A stretch of DNA of 64,000 nt from Microbulbifer salipaludis (GCF_017303155.1 NZ_JAEKJR010000002.1:1922001-1986000); one strand, 5' to 3'. Shown: positions 8,364 through 17,463, numbered from the stretch's first letter. Numbers and translations: made by a program. The notes: generated by a model not told the origin, from the letters alone.

Positions 8364-8555
8364 GCACCTGCTGAGGAATGTCAGGGAGCAGTACAACGTT
8401 TCTGATGGTGCGGTTGTGGTTCGTACCGCGCATTGACCGGGCAGTGAGAAGTCGTCATTGGTCTGACGCCAGAAATTTCAAGGAGCAGTAGTCTCAGCAG
8501 GTGCCGCCATGGATTGGCAGGGGCGCGGTGTTCGCAAGAGCACCGCGCCTTTTTT
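8364..8555 (+). ncRNA. Candidate structured non-coding RNA ending in a terminator
   Basis: Between two plus-strand genes, the segment gcacctgctgag (8364-8375) is perfectly complementary to ctcagcaggtgc (8493-8504), giving a 12-bp closing helix around a loop of about 117 nt. An inner hairpin is possible (gcggt/accgc near 8411-8429). The 9-mer ggagcagta occurs twice (8385-8393 and 8482-8490), just inside the two arms, and four GGA triplets are present. A strong Rho-independent terminator follows. A -10-like TAAACT at 8351-8356 would start transcription at the helix. I do not recognise the family; it is not an evident 6S RNA, SRP RNA, RNase P or tmRNA. A CsrA-sponge role is only a thought from the GGA motifs. 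Confidence 0.5.
8522..8555 (+). terminator. Rho-independent terminator of the candidate ncRNA
   Basis: Nine-bp stem ggcgcggtg (8522-8530) with caccgcgcc (8541-8549), a 10-nt loop, then six T residues (8550-8555). The T tract is only on the plus strand. Confidence 0.85.
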
Positions 8556-8640
8556 ATCTGTGGGCCTTTATTTTCACGCCGCCACTGTTAGTGCTCGTTA
8601 AGTCGCCATAAAAATATCTGGATACTTCGCTGTTTCAATA

Positions 8641-8660
8641 TTTTGTTCTCACAAACAAAA
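8641..8660. repeat. AT-rich inverted repeat upstream of the M14 peptidase gene
   Basis: TTTTGTT (8641-8647) and AACAAAA (8654-8660) form a perfect 7-bp inverted repeat with a 6-nt spacer, about 155 bp before the peptidase start. It may be an operator; no regulator gene is adjacent. Confidence 0.3.
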
Positions 8661-8813
8661 GCGCGACAGGTATTTCCTCCAAGCTATCCCGGGCTATCCT
8701 GAACGTTTGATTCGAATCCGTATCCTGCAGCATTATGCAAATCAAACCGTTGGATACGATAACTCTATCTGACGTGAACCCCTTTTCGTCCACGACCAAT
8801 GCGGAGCATACGC

Positions 8814-9944
8814 ATGCACATCAGCAGCGCTTTCGACAGCGGCAATATCAAAGTCATCGACAAGAACAGCAGCCCCATCGAGCTCGCCATCCGGATCGAC
8901 AACCAATCGGATTTCTACCAGTGGTTCCACTTTCGCCTCGAGGGTGAAGTCGGCAAAGAGTACGCCCTGCGTATCGGCAATGCGGGCAAGGCGGCCTACC
9001 CCGAGGGCTGGGAAAACTATCGACTCTGCGCTTCCTACGACCGCCACCACTGGTTCCGCATCGATACCCAGTACGATGGCAAAACGCTCGATTTCTCGGT
9101 TTCCCTCGAACAGCCCGCCATCTACCTGGCCTATTTCGCGCCCTACTCCTGGGAGCGGCACCTGGACCTGATTGCCTGGGCGCAGTCGGACGAGCGCGTA
9201 CAAGCAGAAACCCTGGGCCTGACACTGGATAGACGGGAAATGACATTGCTGACCGTCGGCAATCCGCAAACGGCCAAACACAAAGTATGGATGATCGCCC
9301 GCCAGCACCCCGGCGAAACCATGGCCGAATGGTTTGTCGAGGGTTTCCTGGAAACCCTGCTGGACGAGTCCAACGCCGCCGCCATGCAGCTGCTGCAGGA
9401 CACGGTGTTTTACGTTGTTCCAAATATGAACCCGGACGGCAGCGTACGCGGACACCTGCGCACCAATGCCGCCGGCGCCAACCTCAACCGGGAATGGCAG
9501 TCACCGAGCATGGAACGCAGCCCCGAGGTCTACCTGGTGCGCGAGCGCATGCTCGCCACTGGCGGAGATATGTTCCTCGACATCCATGGTGACGAAGCCC
9601 TTCCATTCAACTTTGTCGCCGCCTGCGAGGGCATCCCCGGCTATGACGACCAGCACGCTGCACTGGAAGACACCTTCAAACAGGCTTTCGAGCAGATCAG
9701 CCCGGACTTCCAGACCGAGCGCGGCTACCCCCTGGACAAGCCCGGTGAAGCCAACATGACCGTCGGCACCAACTGGTGCGGCCACCAGTTCCGCACCCTG
9801 GCGCTCACCCTGGAAATGCCCTTCAAGGACAATGACAACCTCCCGGATCCTCTGGAAGGCTGGTCGCCAGCGCGCTGCCGCACCTTGGCCCGGGATATGC
9901 TCTTCCCGATCCGCCAGACCCTGGCGTTTATGGACAACAAATAA
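8814..9944 (+). CDS. M14-family zinc carboxypeptidase (cytosolic carboxypeptidase-like)
   Basis: A 376-residue protein. The N-terminal 130 residues resemble the beta-sandwich domain found before the catalytic domain in cytosolic carboxypeptidases (FYQWFHFRLEG, AYPEGWENYRLCAS). The catalytic domain has the zinc motif HPGE (about residues 165-168), VVPNMNPDGSVRGHLRTN with substrate-binding residues, DIHGDEALPF with the third zinc ligand, and a C-terminal LEMPF segment with the general base region. The ATG at 8814 is preferred over one at 8799 because GGAG lies eight bases before it. No signal peptide is seen, so cytoplasmic removal of C-terminal residues from peptides is expected. Confidence 0.85.
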   Translation: MHISSAFDSGNIKVIDKNSSPIELAIRIDNQSDFYQWFHFRLEGEVGKEYALRIGNAGKAAYPEGWENYRLCASYDRHHWFRIDTQYDGKTLDFSVSLEQPAIYLAYFAPYSWERHLDLIAWAQSDERVQAETLGLTLDRREMTLLTVGNPQTAKHKVWMIARQHPGETMAEWFVEGFLETLLDESNAAAMQLLQDTVFYVVPNMNPDGSVRGHLRTNAAGANLNREWQSPSMERSPEVYLVRERMLATGGDMFLDIHGDEALPFNFVAACEGIPGYDDQHAALEDTFKQAFEQISPDFQTERGYPLDKPGEANMTVGTNWCGHQFRTLALTLEMPFKDNDNLPDPLEGWSPARCRTLARDMLFPIRQTLAFMDNK

Positions 9945-9982
9945 CACCAATCCCTTTCCTATAACCAGAAAAAGGAATCTTT

Positions 9983-11791
9983 ATGCACACCCCCGATCAT
10001 TGGCGGCGCCTGGCGCTGCCACTGGCCCTCGCCGGACTGACCGCGATTGCCGCCTGCAGCAAAGACGGTGCCAGCCCCAGTGCGGACAGCACTGCACCGG
10101 AGTCCCAGAATGCACCGGCAGAGGAACGTCAGCTTCCGGCGGCAAAAGACGCCTCTGGCGCAAACGCGACGGCCGAGCCGACACTCAGCGACGCCGACAA
10201 GACTGAGGTCGCGGAAATCGCCCGAGACCTGCACAAGCACATCGCCGTACTTGCGTCCGATCAATTTGAAGGCCGTGCGCCCGCCACCAAAGGTGAGGAG
10301 CTGACGGTCAACTACCTGGCCGACGAGTTCAAGAAACTCGGCCTGAAGCCCGGTGCAGTGGATGCCGATGGCAACCCAAGCTGGTTCCAGGACGTGCCTG
10401 TGGTCGAAATGCAGATCGAAAGCACCCCGATGGAAATCCGCGGCGAGGGTTTTGAACAGTCCCTGCAACCGCTCACCGATATGGTCGCCTTTACCCAGCG
10501 CCAGACACCACAGAGCCAGCTAAAAGACAGCCCGCTCGTGTTTGTGGGTTACGGTATCGTCGCCCCGGAAAATAACTGGAACGATTACGCCGGCCTGGAT
10601 ATGCAGGGCAAAACCGCCGTGATTCTTGTCAACGACCCGGGCTACGCCACTCAGGACAAAAACCTGTTCAACGGCAACGCCATGACCTACTACGGCCGCT
10701 GGAGCTACAAGTTTGAAGAGGCCGCACGCCAGGGCGCTGCCGGTGCCATCATTATTCATGAGACCGGCGCTGCCGGGTATCCGTGGGAAGTGGTGAGCGG
10801 CAGCTGGTCCGGCGCTCAAATCAGCCTCGAGTCTGAAGACAAGAACGCCGACCGCGTTGCGGTGGAGTCCTGGATGACCAGCGATGTGGCCAAGTCGCTG
10901 TTTACTGCCGCTGGTCTGGATCTGGCGAAAGAGATGGACGCAGCGAAACAGCAGGGCTTCCAGCCGAAGCCACTGAACCTTACCGCATCCGTGGACCTGA
11001 AAAGCGAAGTCCGCACGTCCAACTCACGTAATGTGATCGCCAAAGTCGAAGGTACTACCCACCCGGATGAAGCGATCATCTACACCGCCCACTGGGACCA
11101 TCTCGGTGTCAACGACCACGCAGAGGGGCAGGACCACATCTTCAACGGTGCGGTTGACAATGCCACCGGCACCGCCGGCCTGCTGGCCATGGCACACCAG
11201 GTTGCCAAAATGGATAAGGCTCCACAGCGCTCCCTGCTGTTTGTCGCCGTGACAGCTGAGGAGTCCGGCCTGCTCGGCTCGAAATACTATGCCGCCAACC
11301 CGGTGGTTCCGCTGGAAAATACCGTGGCCGGGATCAACTTTGATGCCATGGGTGTTCTCGGGCCCATGCGCGATGTCATCGTCGTGGGATACGGCAACAG
11401 TGAGCTGGAGAAAATACTGGAAGATGTCGCCAGTACCCAGGGGCGCTATCTGGCACCGGAGGATCATCCGGAGCGCGGTTATTTCTACCGCTCGGATCAC
11501 TTCAGCCTGGCGAAAAAGGGCGTACCCATGCTCTATTTCAGATCCGGCACCGACAGCTTTGAACACGGCCGCGAATGGGCCAAGAAGAAAGCCGACGTCT
11601 ACACCGCCGATCACTACCACAAGCCGGGGGACGAATATGACCCCGAGTGGAACCTGGAAGGCGCTGCACTGGACCTGGCCCTGGGCCTCGACATCGGCCT
11701 GGCACTGGCCAACAGCCGCGACTGGCCGAACTGGTACAAGGGCAACGAGTTTCGGGCGATTCGCGACAAGAGCGCGGATAGCCGGAACTGA
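9983..11791 (+). CDS. M28-family zinc aminopeptidase with PA domain, lipoprotein
   Basis: A 602-residue exported peptidase. The signal peptide ends with AIAAC, a lipobox, and a Ser/Ala/Glu-rich linker follows. A PA domain inserted at about residues 180-290 includes VFVGYGIVAPENNWNDYAG and GKTAVILVNDPGY. The M28 catalytic domain carries TAHWDHLG (about residue 370), AVDNATGTAG, TAEESGLLGS with the catalytic Glu pair, NFDAMG, and the late SDHFSLAKKGVP His ligand region. All expected ligands of the dinuclear zinc site appear present. It should trim N-terminal residues from peptides in the periplasm or at the outer membrane. It starts 38 bp after the M14 carboxypeptidase, so the two may be co-transcribed as a peptide-digestion unit. 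Confidence 0.88.
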   Translation: MHTPDHWRRLALPLALAGLTAIAACSKDGASPSADSTAPESQNAPAEERQLPAAKDASGANATAEPTLSDADKTEVAEIARDLHKHIAVLASDQFEGRAPATKGEELTVNYLADEFKKLGLKPGAVDADGNPSWFQDVPVVEMQIESTPMEIRGEGFEQSLQPLTDMVAFTQRQTPQSQLKDSPLVFVGYGIVAPENNWNDYAGLDMQGKTAVILVNDPGYATQDKNLFNGNAMTYYGRWSYKFEEAARQGAAGAIIIHETGAAGYPWEVVSGSWSGAQISLESEDKNADRVAVESWMTSDVAKSLFTAAGLDLAKEMDAAKQQGFQPKPLNLTASVDLKSEVRTSNSRNVIAKVEGTTHPDEAIIYTAHWDHLGVNDHAEGQDHIFNGAVDNATGTAGLLAMAHQVAKMDKAPQRSLLFVAVTAEESGLLGSKYYAANPVVPLENTVAGINFDAMGVLGPMRDVIVVGYGNSELEKILEDVASTQGRYLAPEDHPERGYFYRSDHFSLAKKGVPMLYFRSGTDSFEHGREWAKKKADVYTADHYHKPGDEYDPEWNLEGAALDLALGLDIGLALANSRDWPNWYKGNEFRAIRDKSADSRN

Positions 11792-11820
11792 TTAGCCTGA
11801 AACAGTTAATCAACACGCAC

Positions 11821-11853
11821 AAAAAAACCCGCTGCAAGCAGCGGGTTTTTTTT
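11821..11853. terminator. Bidirectional Rho-independent terminator
   Basis: Stem cccgctgc (11828-11835) with gcagcggg (11838-11845), flanked by seven A on the left and eight T on the right. It lies between the convergent M28 peptidase and fadD genes and can serve both. Confidence 0.9.
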
Positions 11854-11892
11854 GACGCCCAGTTAACCAAATCGGGCGGGGGCGCTACCGTC

Positions 11893-13530
11893 TCAGGCAG
11901 CGGTCACCTCTTCAATTTTTTTCAACTCTTCATCGCGCAGTTCACGCCGCAGGATCTTGCCCACATTGGTCTTGGGTAGATCTTCACGGAACTCGATGTT
12001 TCTCGGTACTTTGTACGCAGTCATGTTTTCCCGGCAGTAGGCAATGACTTCGTCTTCGGTCAGGGACGCATCGGTCTTGACCACGAACAGTTTCACCGCT
12101 TCACCGCTGCGCTCATCCGGAATACCCACGGCGGCGGCTTCGGCGACCTTGGGATGCGCGGCTACAATATCTTCAATTTCGTTGGGGTACACATTAAAGC
12201 CGGAGACGATAATCATGTCCTTCTTGCGGTCGACAATTTTGATGTAACCGTCATCCTGAATCACCGCCATGTCACCGGTTTTCAGCCAGCCCTCGGCGTC
12301 GATGGTTTCTTCCGTCGCTTCCGGACGCTCCCAGTACCCTTTCATTACCTGTGGGCCGCGCACACAGAGCTCGCCCGGGGTATTATTGGGCAGGTCATTG
12401 CCATTCTCGTCAATCACCTTTACTTCGGTGCCGGGTACTGCCACACCTACGGTACCAAGCTGCACAGCATCCGCCGGGTTGAACGACACTACCGGCGAGG
12501 TCTCGGTCATGCCGTAACCTTCGGTCACCACACAGCCGGTCATTTTTTCCCAGCGCTCTGCAGTTGCACGGGTCAATGCCATACCGCCCGAACAGGTGGT
12601 ATGCAGTTTACTGAAATCCAGGTCGGCAAAATCCGGGCAGCGCATCAGGCCATTGAACAGGGTATTCAGACCGCAGAAACCGGTGAATCGTTTACCCTTC
12701 AGGGTTTTCACAAAACCCGGAATATCCCGAGGATTCGGAATCAGCAATGAGTGGTTGCCGGTGGTGAACAGGCACATGCAGTGAATGGTAAATGCATAAA
12801 TGTGATACAGCGGCAGGGGCGCCACATAGTACTCTTCACCTTCCTTCATGGAGTCACCGAGCGCCTCGCGTACCTGCTCCATGTTCGCAACCAGGTTGCG
12901 GTTGGTCAGCATGGCGCCCTTGGCAACACCCGTGGTACCGCCGGTGTACTGCAATACCGCGATGTCGTCTGGGGTGCGCTGAACGTCCCGATGCTGCTGT
13001 GCCGCTCCGGCAGACATGGCATCGCGGAAATTGACACGATTGGTGAAGCTGAACTCCGGCACCATCTTTTTGACGTACTTGGCGACACTGTTAATCAGGA
13101 CGCGCTTGAGCGGCGGGTGCAGGTCGGCAATCTCAGACACAATTACCTGCTCGACGCCCGTTTCCGGAATGACCTCTGACGCCACATCGGCAATGTTCGC
13201 CAACACAACCAGCGCCTTGGCACCGGAATCGTTCAGCTGGTGCTTCAGCTCGCGCTTGGTGTACAGGGGATTGGTATTGACCACAGTAAGACCGGCACGC
13301 AGGGCACCGAACACAACAACCGGGTACTGCAGTACGTTTGGCAGTTGCACCGCGATGCGGTCACCCGGCTTAAGGCTTGTCTTGTGTTGCAGGTAGGAGG
13401 CAAAGTTGGCGCTGAGCCGGTCAATATCACCGACACTCAATGTATGCCCAAGACAGGTAAAGGCCGGTCGATCGGCGTATTTAGCCGTAGCGGTGGAAAA
13501 CACGTCAAGAATGCTGCGTTCGATGTCCAA
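11893..13530 (-). CDS. fadD: Long-chain fatty acid--CoA ligase, TTG start
   Basis: A 545-residue AMP-forming acyl-CoA synthetase of FadD type. Visible motifs are YTGGTTGVAKGAML (P-loop), EGYGMTETSP, GWLKTGDMA and DRKKDMIIVSGFNVYPNEIED (motif with the hinge), and a C-terminal KTNVGKILRR lysine motif. It activates fatty acids to acyl-CoA at the inner membrane for beta-oxidation or lipid synthesis. The open frame extends to 13644, but family alignment from memory starts near LDIERSILDVF. There a TTG (13528-13530) is preceded at proper distance by GGGAG, so TTG is taken as the start. It belongs to a same-strand cluster with SCP2-like, acyl-CoA dehydrogenase and AraC genes. Confidence 0.9.
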   Translation of the reverse strand: MDIERSILDVFSTATAKYADRPAFTCLGHTLSVGDIDRLSANFASYLQHKTSLKPGDRIAVQLPNVLQYPVVVFGALRAGLTVVNTNPLYTKRELKHQLNDSGAKALVVLANIADVASEVIPETGVEQVIVSEIADLHPPLKRVLINSVAKYVKKMVPEFSFTNRVNFRDAMSAGAAQQHRDVQRTPDDIAVLQYTGGTTGVAKGAMLTNRNLVANMEQVREALGDSMKEGEEYYVAPLPLYHIYAFTIHCMCLFTTGNHSLLIPNPRDIPGFVKTLKGKRFTGFCGLNTLFNGLMRCPDFADLDFSKLHTTCSGGMALTRATAERWEKMTGCVVTEGYGMTETSPVVSFNPADAVQLGTVGVAVPGTEVKVIDENGNDLPNNTPGELCVRGPQVMKGYWERPEATEETIDAEGWLKTGDMAVIQDDGYIKIVDRKKDMIIVSGFNVYPNEIEDIVAAHPKVAEAAAVGIPDERSGEAVKLFVVKTDASLTEDEVIAYCRENMTAYKVPRNIEFREDLPKTNVGKILRRELRDEELKKIEEVTAA

Positions 13531-13851
13531 CTTATTTCTCCCAATATGTTGTTTTTTTGGTGCTATCCGCCTTGTACGGTGCGCGCCTTTCCCGGGATTA
13601 TCAATCAGGTTCCAGAGCGAAGATACCACGAGATGCGCATTCATTGCCGCGAGGAATCGGCCGTGCTCAACGTCTTTGCGGTACTCAAGTCTCTATATAG
13701 ACGAAATCTTCAGGAGAAGCCCCATTCGGGCAGATAATTATTGTAAGTTTTAGTAGTTATTTGGTGAATGTGGCCGGGAGGATACAATGCGCGCCGCGCG
13801 CTCCAGTCATCGCAAGGATTTACTCCCAGCGGGCTTCCACAGCCCTTTTAG
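13531..13851. other. Intergenic region upstream of fadD
   Basis: This 321-bp stretch lies between fadD and the SCP2-like gene on the same strand. It holds a candidate promoter for fadD, described separately; no other gene was seen in it. Confidence 0.4.
13740..13768 (-). promoter_or_regulatory. Candidate sigma70 promoter for fadD
   Basis: On the minus strand TTCACC (13768-13763) and TACAAT (13745-13740) are separated by exactly 17 bp, four and five of six consensus matches. Transcription from here would leave a 5' leader of about 200 nt before the TTG start. No FadR or PsrA operator was confirmed. Confidence 0.4.
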
Positions 13852-14181
13852 CTACGACCGCGCGGAAAACAGGTCCGCCAGTGCCGCCGCCAGCTCCCGG
13901 TTGCCGGTGTAGCGGATATCCCCCAGCAGAAACGCGTGACGCGCGCTTAACTGCCCGTGGGTAATGTCTTTCAGCGTGTGATAAGACATTTCCAGCTCCA
14001 GATCGGCATCCGCAATCAGGCCAGATACCTGCTCGGCGGCAACCGCATTCGCAGCTTCGCTGCCCTTCTGTACCTGCAGGTAAAAATCGCTGCCGTCTGG
14101 CAATCGAAACTGTACCCGAGCGGTATTGGGCAAACAAGTCAGCTGCTGCAGCCGCTCAATGATGTGCACGGGTAGTTGCAT
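13852..14181 (-). CDS. SCP2-like sterol/lipid-binding domain protein
   Basis: A 109-residue cytoplasmic protein. The pattern RVQFRLPDGSDFYLQVQKG, then SYHTLKDITHGQLSARHAFLLGDIRYTG and a C-terminal helical LAAALADLF, resembles SCP2 domains: a small alpha/beta fold with a hydrophobic tunnel for fatty acyl chains. The ATG at 14179-14181 is chosen because GGAG lies five bases upstream; an earlier in-frame start at 14226 would fall in the terminator region of the preceding gene. It sits between the acyl-CoA dehydrogenase and fadD genes, so carrying acyl groups or acyl-CoA is a reasonable inference. Confidence 0.65.
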   Translation of the reverse strand: MQLPVHIIERLQQLTCLPNTARVQFRLPDGSDFYLQVQKGSEAANAVAAEQVSGLIADADLELEMSYHTLKDITHGQLSARHAFLLGDIRYTGNRELAAALADLFSARS

Positions 14182-14237
14182 CGGAGCTCCAGATAAAACA
14201 CGCCCCGCTTTTGCCGCCGTTGGCAAAAGCCAGATCC

Positions 14238-14268
14238 AAAAACACCGCCGATGTCTCCAGCGGCGGTG
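14238..14268 (-). terminator. Rho-independent terminator after the acyl-CoA dehydrogenase gene
   Basis: On the minus strand caccgccg and cggcggtg pair over 8 bp (14268-14261 with 14250-14243), followed by five T residues (14242-14238). It lies 17 bp past the dehydrogenase stop. Confidence 0.85.
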
Positions 14269-14285
14269 CTTTATTCACATCAAGC

Positions 14286-16079
14286 TCAGAAAACGAAGTG
14301 TTCCGCGTCCAGGCTCATCAAATTGTCCGCGCCACTCTGCATGGCAGCCGCATGGGTGGCGGTGCGCGGCAGAATACGGTCAAAGAAGAACCGAGCGGTC
14401 ACAAGCTTGGAGCGGTAGAAATCTTCCTCCGCTGTACCCGCTGCGATCTGCTCATTGGCCACCTTCGCTGACAGCGCCCACAAATAGGCCTGCACCGCGT
14501 AGCCGGAGTACATCAGGTAATCCACGGATGCGGCACCCACTTCGTCCGGGTTCTCCATGGCCTTCACACCGATATTCATGGTCAGCTCGCCCCACTCCTT
14601 GTTGATCTCCTGAAGCTTGGAGACGTAAGGCGCGAGCGCTTCATTGTCCACTTCTGCCTGGCAGAACTTGTGCACGATCTTGGTGAACTTACGCAGCAAC
14701 TCACCCTGACTCATCAGTACCTTGCGGCCCAACAGGTCCAGAGCCTGAATACCGGTGGTGCCCTCATAGATGGTAGCGATACGCGCGTCACGCACGTTCT
14801 GCTCCATACCCCATTCGGCAATGTAACCGTGACCACCGAAGCACTGCAGGCCGAGGTTAGCCGACTCATAGCCGGTTTCAGTCAGGAATGCCTTGGCAAT
14901 GGGCGTCAGGAATGCCAGCAGGTCGTCCGCATCTTTGCGCTCTTCTTCCGAGCCGCTGTGAGAGCGATCCACTTGCTGCGCACACAGCAGAACCAGCATG
15001 CGGCCGCCCTCGGCGAATGCCTTTTGGGTCATCAGCATGCGACGCACATCCGGATGCACGATGATCGGGTCAGCTGCGCCTTGCGGATTTTTCGGGCCAC
15101 TGAGGGAGCGCATCTGCAGACGGTCTTTGGCATACGCCAGGGACTTCTGGAAGCCCGCTTCTGCGTGCGCCACACCCTGCAGTGCCGTACCCAGACGCGC
15201 AGTGTTCATGAAGGTGAACATGCAGTTCAGGCCCTTGTTCGGCGGACCAATCAGGAAACCCTTGGCACCATCGAAGTTCAGCACCGCGGTGGCGTTACCG
15301 TGAATACCCATCTTGTGCTCCAGGGAGCCGCAGGTCACGCCGTTGCGCTCACCCACGGAACCATCTTCGCTGGGCAGGAATTTGGGTACGATAAACAGGG
15401 AGATACCCTTGGTGCCCGCAGGGGCGTCCGGCAGGCGAGCCAGTACGATGTGTACGATGTTTTCCGCCATGTCGTGTTCGCCGGCGGAAATGAAAATCTT
15501 GGTGCCGTTAATGGAATAGGAGCCGTCGTCATTTGGCTCCGCCTTGGTGCGGAGAATGCCCAGGTCGGTACCGCAGTGCGGCTCGGTCAGACACATGGTG
15601 CCGGTCCAGCTACCTTCAACCAGCTTGGTCAGGTAGGTAGCCTTCTGCCCGTCGGTACCATGGGCTTCCAGGGTATTCATAGCGCCATGGGAAAGGCCCG
15701 GGTACATACCCCAGGACCAGTTGGCGGTGCCCACCATTTCGCTCAGGATGGTGCCCAGCGACGGCGGCAGGCCCTGGCCACCATGCTCTTCCTTGTGCGG
15801 CAGAGACGGCCAACCAGCCTCTACGAACTGCTGGTAAGCCTCTTTAAAGCCTTCGGGCGTTTTGACTTCGCCGTCAACCCAGGTACAGCCCTGCTGGTCA
15901 CCGATCTGGTTCAGCGGTGCCAACACGTTTTCACAGAACTTGGCACCCTCTTCCAGAATGGCGTCCACTACGTCCGGGCTAGCATCCTCGTAGCCAAGCG
16001 CCGCATAGTGCTGATCCCATCCAAACAGCTCACGCATGGCAAATCGCATGTCACGCAGCGGAATCTTGATCTCGCTCAT
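14286..16079 (-). CDS. Acyl-CoA dehydrogenase, long form (FadE5/DmdC-like clade)
   Basis: A 597-residue flavoenzyme. An N-terminal extension (MSEIKIPLRDMRFAMRELF) typical of the long clade precedes the dehydrogenase core: MCLTEPHCGTDLG (FAD-binding), a KIFISAGEHD segment, GFMNTAR-like helices, QCFGGHGYIAEWGMEQNVRDARIATIYEGTTGIQ with the flavin-contacting loop, and a C-terminal extension ending SLDAEHFVF. It catalyses alpha,beta-dehydrogenation of acyl-CoA, passing electrons to ETF. Members of this clade include broad-range fatty acyl-CoA dehydrogenases and methylthiopropionyl-CoA dehydrogenase DmdC, and the sequence alone does not decide. An AraC regulator lies 286 bp upstream. Confidence 0.88.
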   Translation of the reverse strand: MSEIKIPLRDMRFAMRELFGWDQHYAALGYEDASPDVVDAILEEGAKFCENVLAPLNQIGDQQGCTWVDGEVKTPEGFKEAYQQFVEAGWPSLPHKEEHGGQGLPPSLGTILSEMVGTANWSWGMYPGLSHGAMNTLEAHGTDGQKATYLTKLVEGSWTGTMCLTEPHCGTDLGILRTKAEPNDDGSYSINGTKIFISAGEHDMAENIVHIVLARLPDAPAGTKGISLFIVPKFLPSEDGSVGERNGVTCGSLEHKMGIHGNATAVLNFDGAKGFLIGPPNKGLNCMFTFMNTARLGTALQGVAHAEAGFQKSLAYAKDRLQMRSLSGPKNPQGAADPIIVHPDVRRMLMTQKAFAEGGRMLVLLCAQQVDRSHSGSEEERKDADDLLAFLTPIAKAFLTETGYESANLGLQCFGGHGYIAEWGMEQNVRDARIATIYEGTTGIQALDLLGRKVLMSQGELLRKFTKIVHKFCQAEVDNEALAPYVSKLQEINKEWGELTMNIGVKAMENPDEVGAASVDYLMYSGYAVQAYLWALSAKVANEQIAAGTAEEDFYRSKLVTARFFFDRILPRTATHAAAMQSGADNLMSLDAEHFVF

Positions 16080-16365
16080 CCTGTGTACCCTCTTTCGATA
16101 TTTGTCGTCGGTGGACCGGGCATGTCATCCCGGGAGTCACAGTGGCCAGGCAAAATCCGGCGCCTCAGCTTGTGACTCAACTTTTGGTTTTATTCATAGT
16201 AGTTCCAAATTGCAGAAACTCACTATGGCGAAAAGTGTCCAAAGCACTAACAAAATACGGCGGGTAAACCGGGGGAAAATACTGACGGGGCAGTCAAATA
16301 CTCACAGCAGCAGGCGGCGCAATCGATGGACGCGAACCCGCAATAAAAGACGCCAACTGGCGGCA

Positions 16366-17430
16366 TCAAAGACCGGCGGATGTAGCGCGCGGACTTTTGC
16401 GGTACTCCCCGGGGGTTACCCCAGTCCACTTTTTGAAGGCGCGGAAAAAGGCGCTGGCCTCGTCAAAACCGAGCATTTCCGCGATCTGGGTGTTCGACAG
16501 GTCCGGACAACTGAGATAGTGGAATGCGGCTTCCATCCGGCATTCGTCTTTCAGTTTCTGGTAGGAGGTATTTTCCTGCTGCAGCTTACGGCGCAGGGTG
16601 GTCACCGACATGTTCAGGCGCTCGGCCACGGCTTCCGCAGCCGGCATCGACTCGCTCACGTCGCGATTGAGGATAGTCTTGACCTTGGTCTTGATACTGC
16701 TGGCACTGCCGTCACTGATCACCAGGTGATAGGGCGCCGTACGAATAAAATCTTCCACGGTCTGTGGACTCTGGACGATGGGATAATCCAGGTAGCGGCT
16801 CTCGTATTCCAGGGCATTGGCCGATTGGTCAAATAACAGCTCACCCGCCTCACTCTGCGCCAGCGACAGGAACTCTTCCGGACAGGGAAACGAAAAGTGC
16901 AACTTGGCCAAAGGAATCTCTCGCCCCACCAACCAGCAATAGAAGCGATGCCAGACCGCCAGGGTGGTGCGAATCACTCCCGGTGTGGTTTCCGCGATCA
17001 GCTGGTCAAACTCTCCCGGCGCCAGAGAGCTGATTCCCTCAATCACCACCCGGTCCCTATCACCCTCCGGGTGCAGTACGGGTTTGACACGGAAGCCGCG
17101 GCAGATTTCATTAAATTCCGCGCTGAGGGTGATGGCCTGGCGAACCGTCGCGCAGTTGACCACTGTCAGGCACAACAGCCGGAAAGAGCCGGAACGCACC
17201 CGGCCACCGCTCAGCATGCCGAACCACTCATCCTGAGACAGCCACATTACACGCTGGTAGAGACGACCGTACTTCACTGCTGAAAACGCGGCCGTATCTT
17301 CCAGATCGTTTTCCGAAATCCCTACCGAGGAGAGCAGCTCCTCGCGGTCACAGCCGTGATTGGCGGCCTCATCCAGCAGTCGCTGCACGTAGGCAATGGG
17401 GATACGGATATCGTCGTTGGTGTTGTCCAT
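16366..17430 (-). CDS. AraC-family transcriptional regulator (AraC_E type)
   Basis: A 354-residue regulator from the ATG at 17428-17430. A GTG at 17463, immediately after the stop of the upstream small gene, would add 11 residues; neither has a strong ribosome site. The N-terminal part starts IPIAYVQRLLDEAANHG as in AraC_E domains. The C-terminal HTH pair is seen as LNMSVTTLRRKLQQENTSY and ISNTQ-like IAEMLGFDEASAFFRAFKKWTGVTPGEYR. It lies upstream of, and in the same direction as, the acyl-CoA dehydrogenase, SCP2-like and fadD genes, so regulation of lipid use is an inference from position. Confidence 0.87.
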   Translation of the reverse strand: MDNTNDDIRIPIAYVQRLLDEAANHGCDREELLSSVGISENDLEDTAAFSAVKYGRLYQRVMWLSQDEWFGMLSGGRVRSGSFRLLCLTVVNCATVRQAITLSAEFNEICRGFRVKPVLHPEGDRDRVVIEGISSLAPGEFDQLIAETTPGVIRTTLAVWHRFYCWLVGREIPLAKLHFSFPCPEEFLSLAQSEAGELLFDQSANALEYESRYLDYPIVQSPQTVEDFIRTAPYHLVISDGSASSIKTKVKTILNRDVSESMPAAEAVAERLNMSVTTLRRKLQQENTSYQKLKDECRMEAAFHYLSCPDLSNTQIAEMLGFDEASAFFRAFKKWTGVTPGEYRKSPRATSAGL

Positions 17431-17463
17431 TCTGGGGCTGGCAGTCCGATCCGTTGAAATCAC

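Noticed and set aside
14670..16175. 501-codon open frame on the plus strand
   Set aside because: Antisense to the acyl-CoA dehydrogenase and without motifs or a ribosome site.
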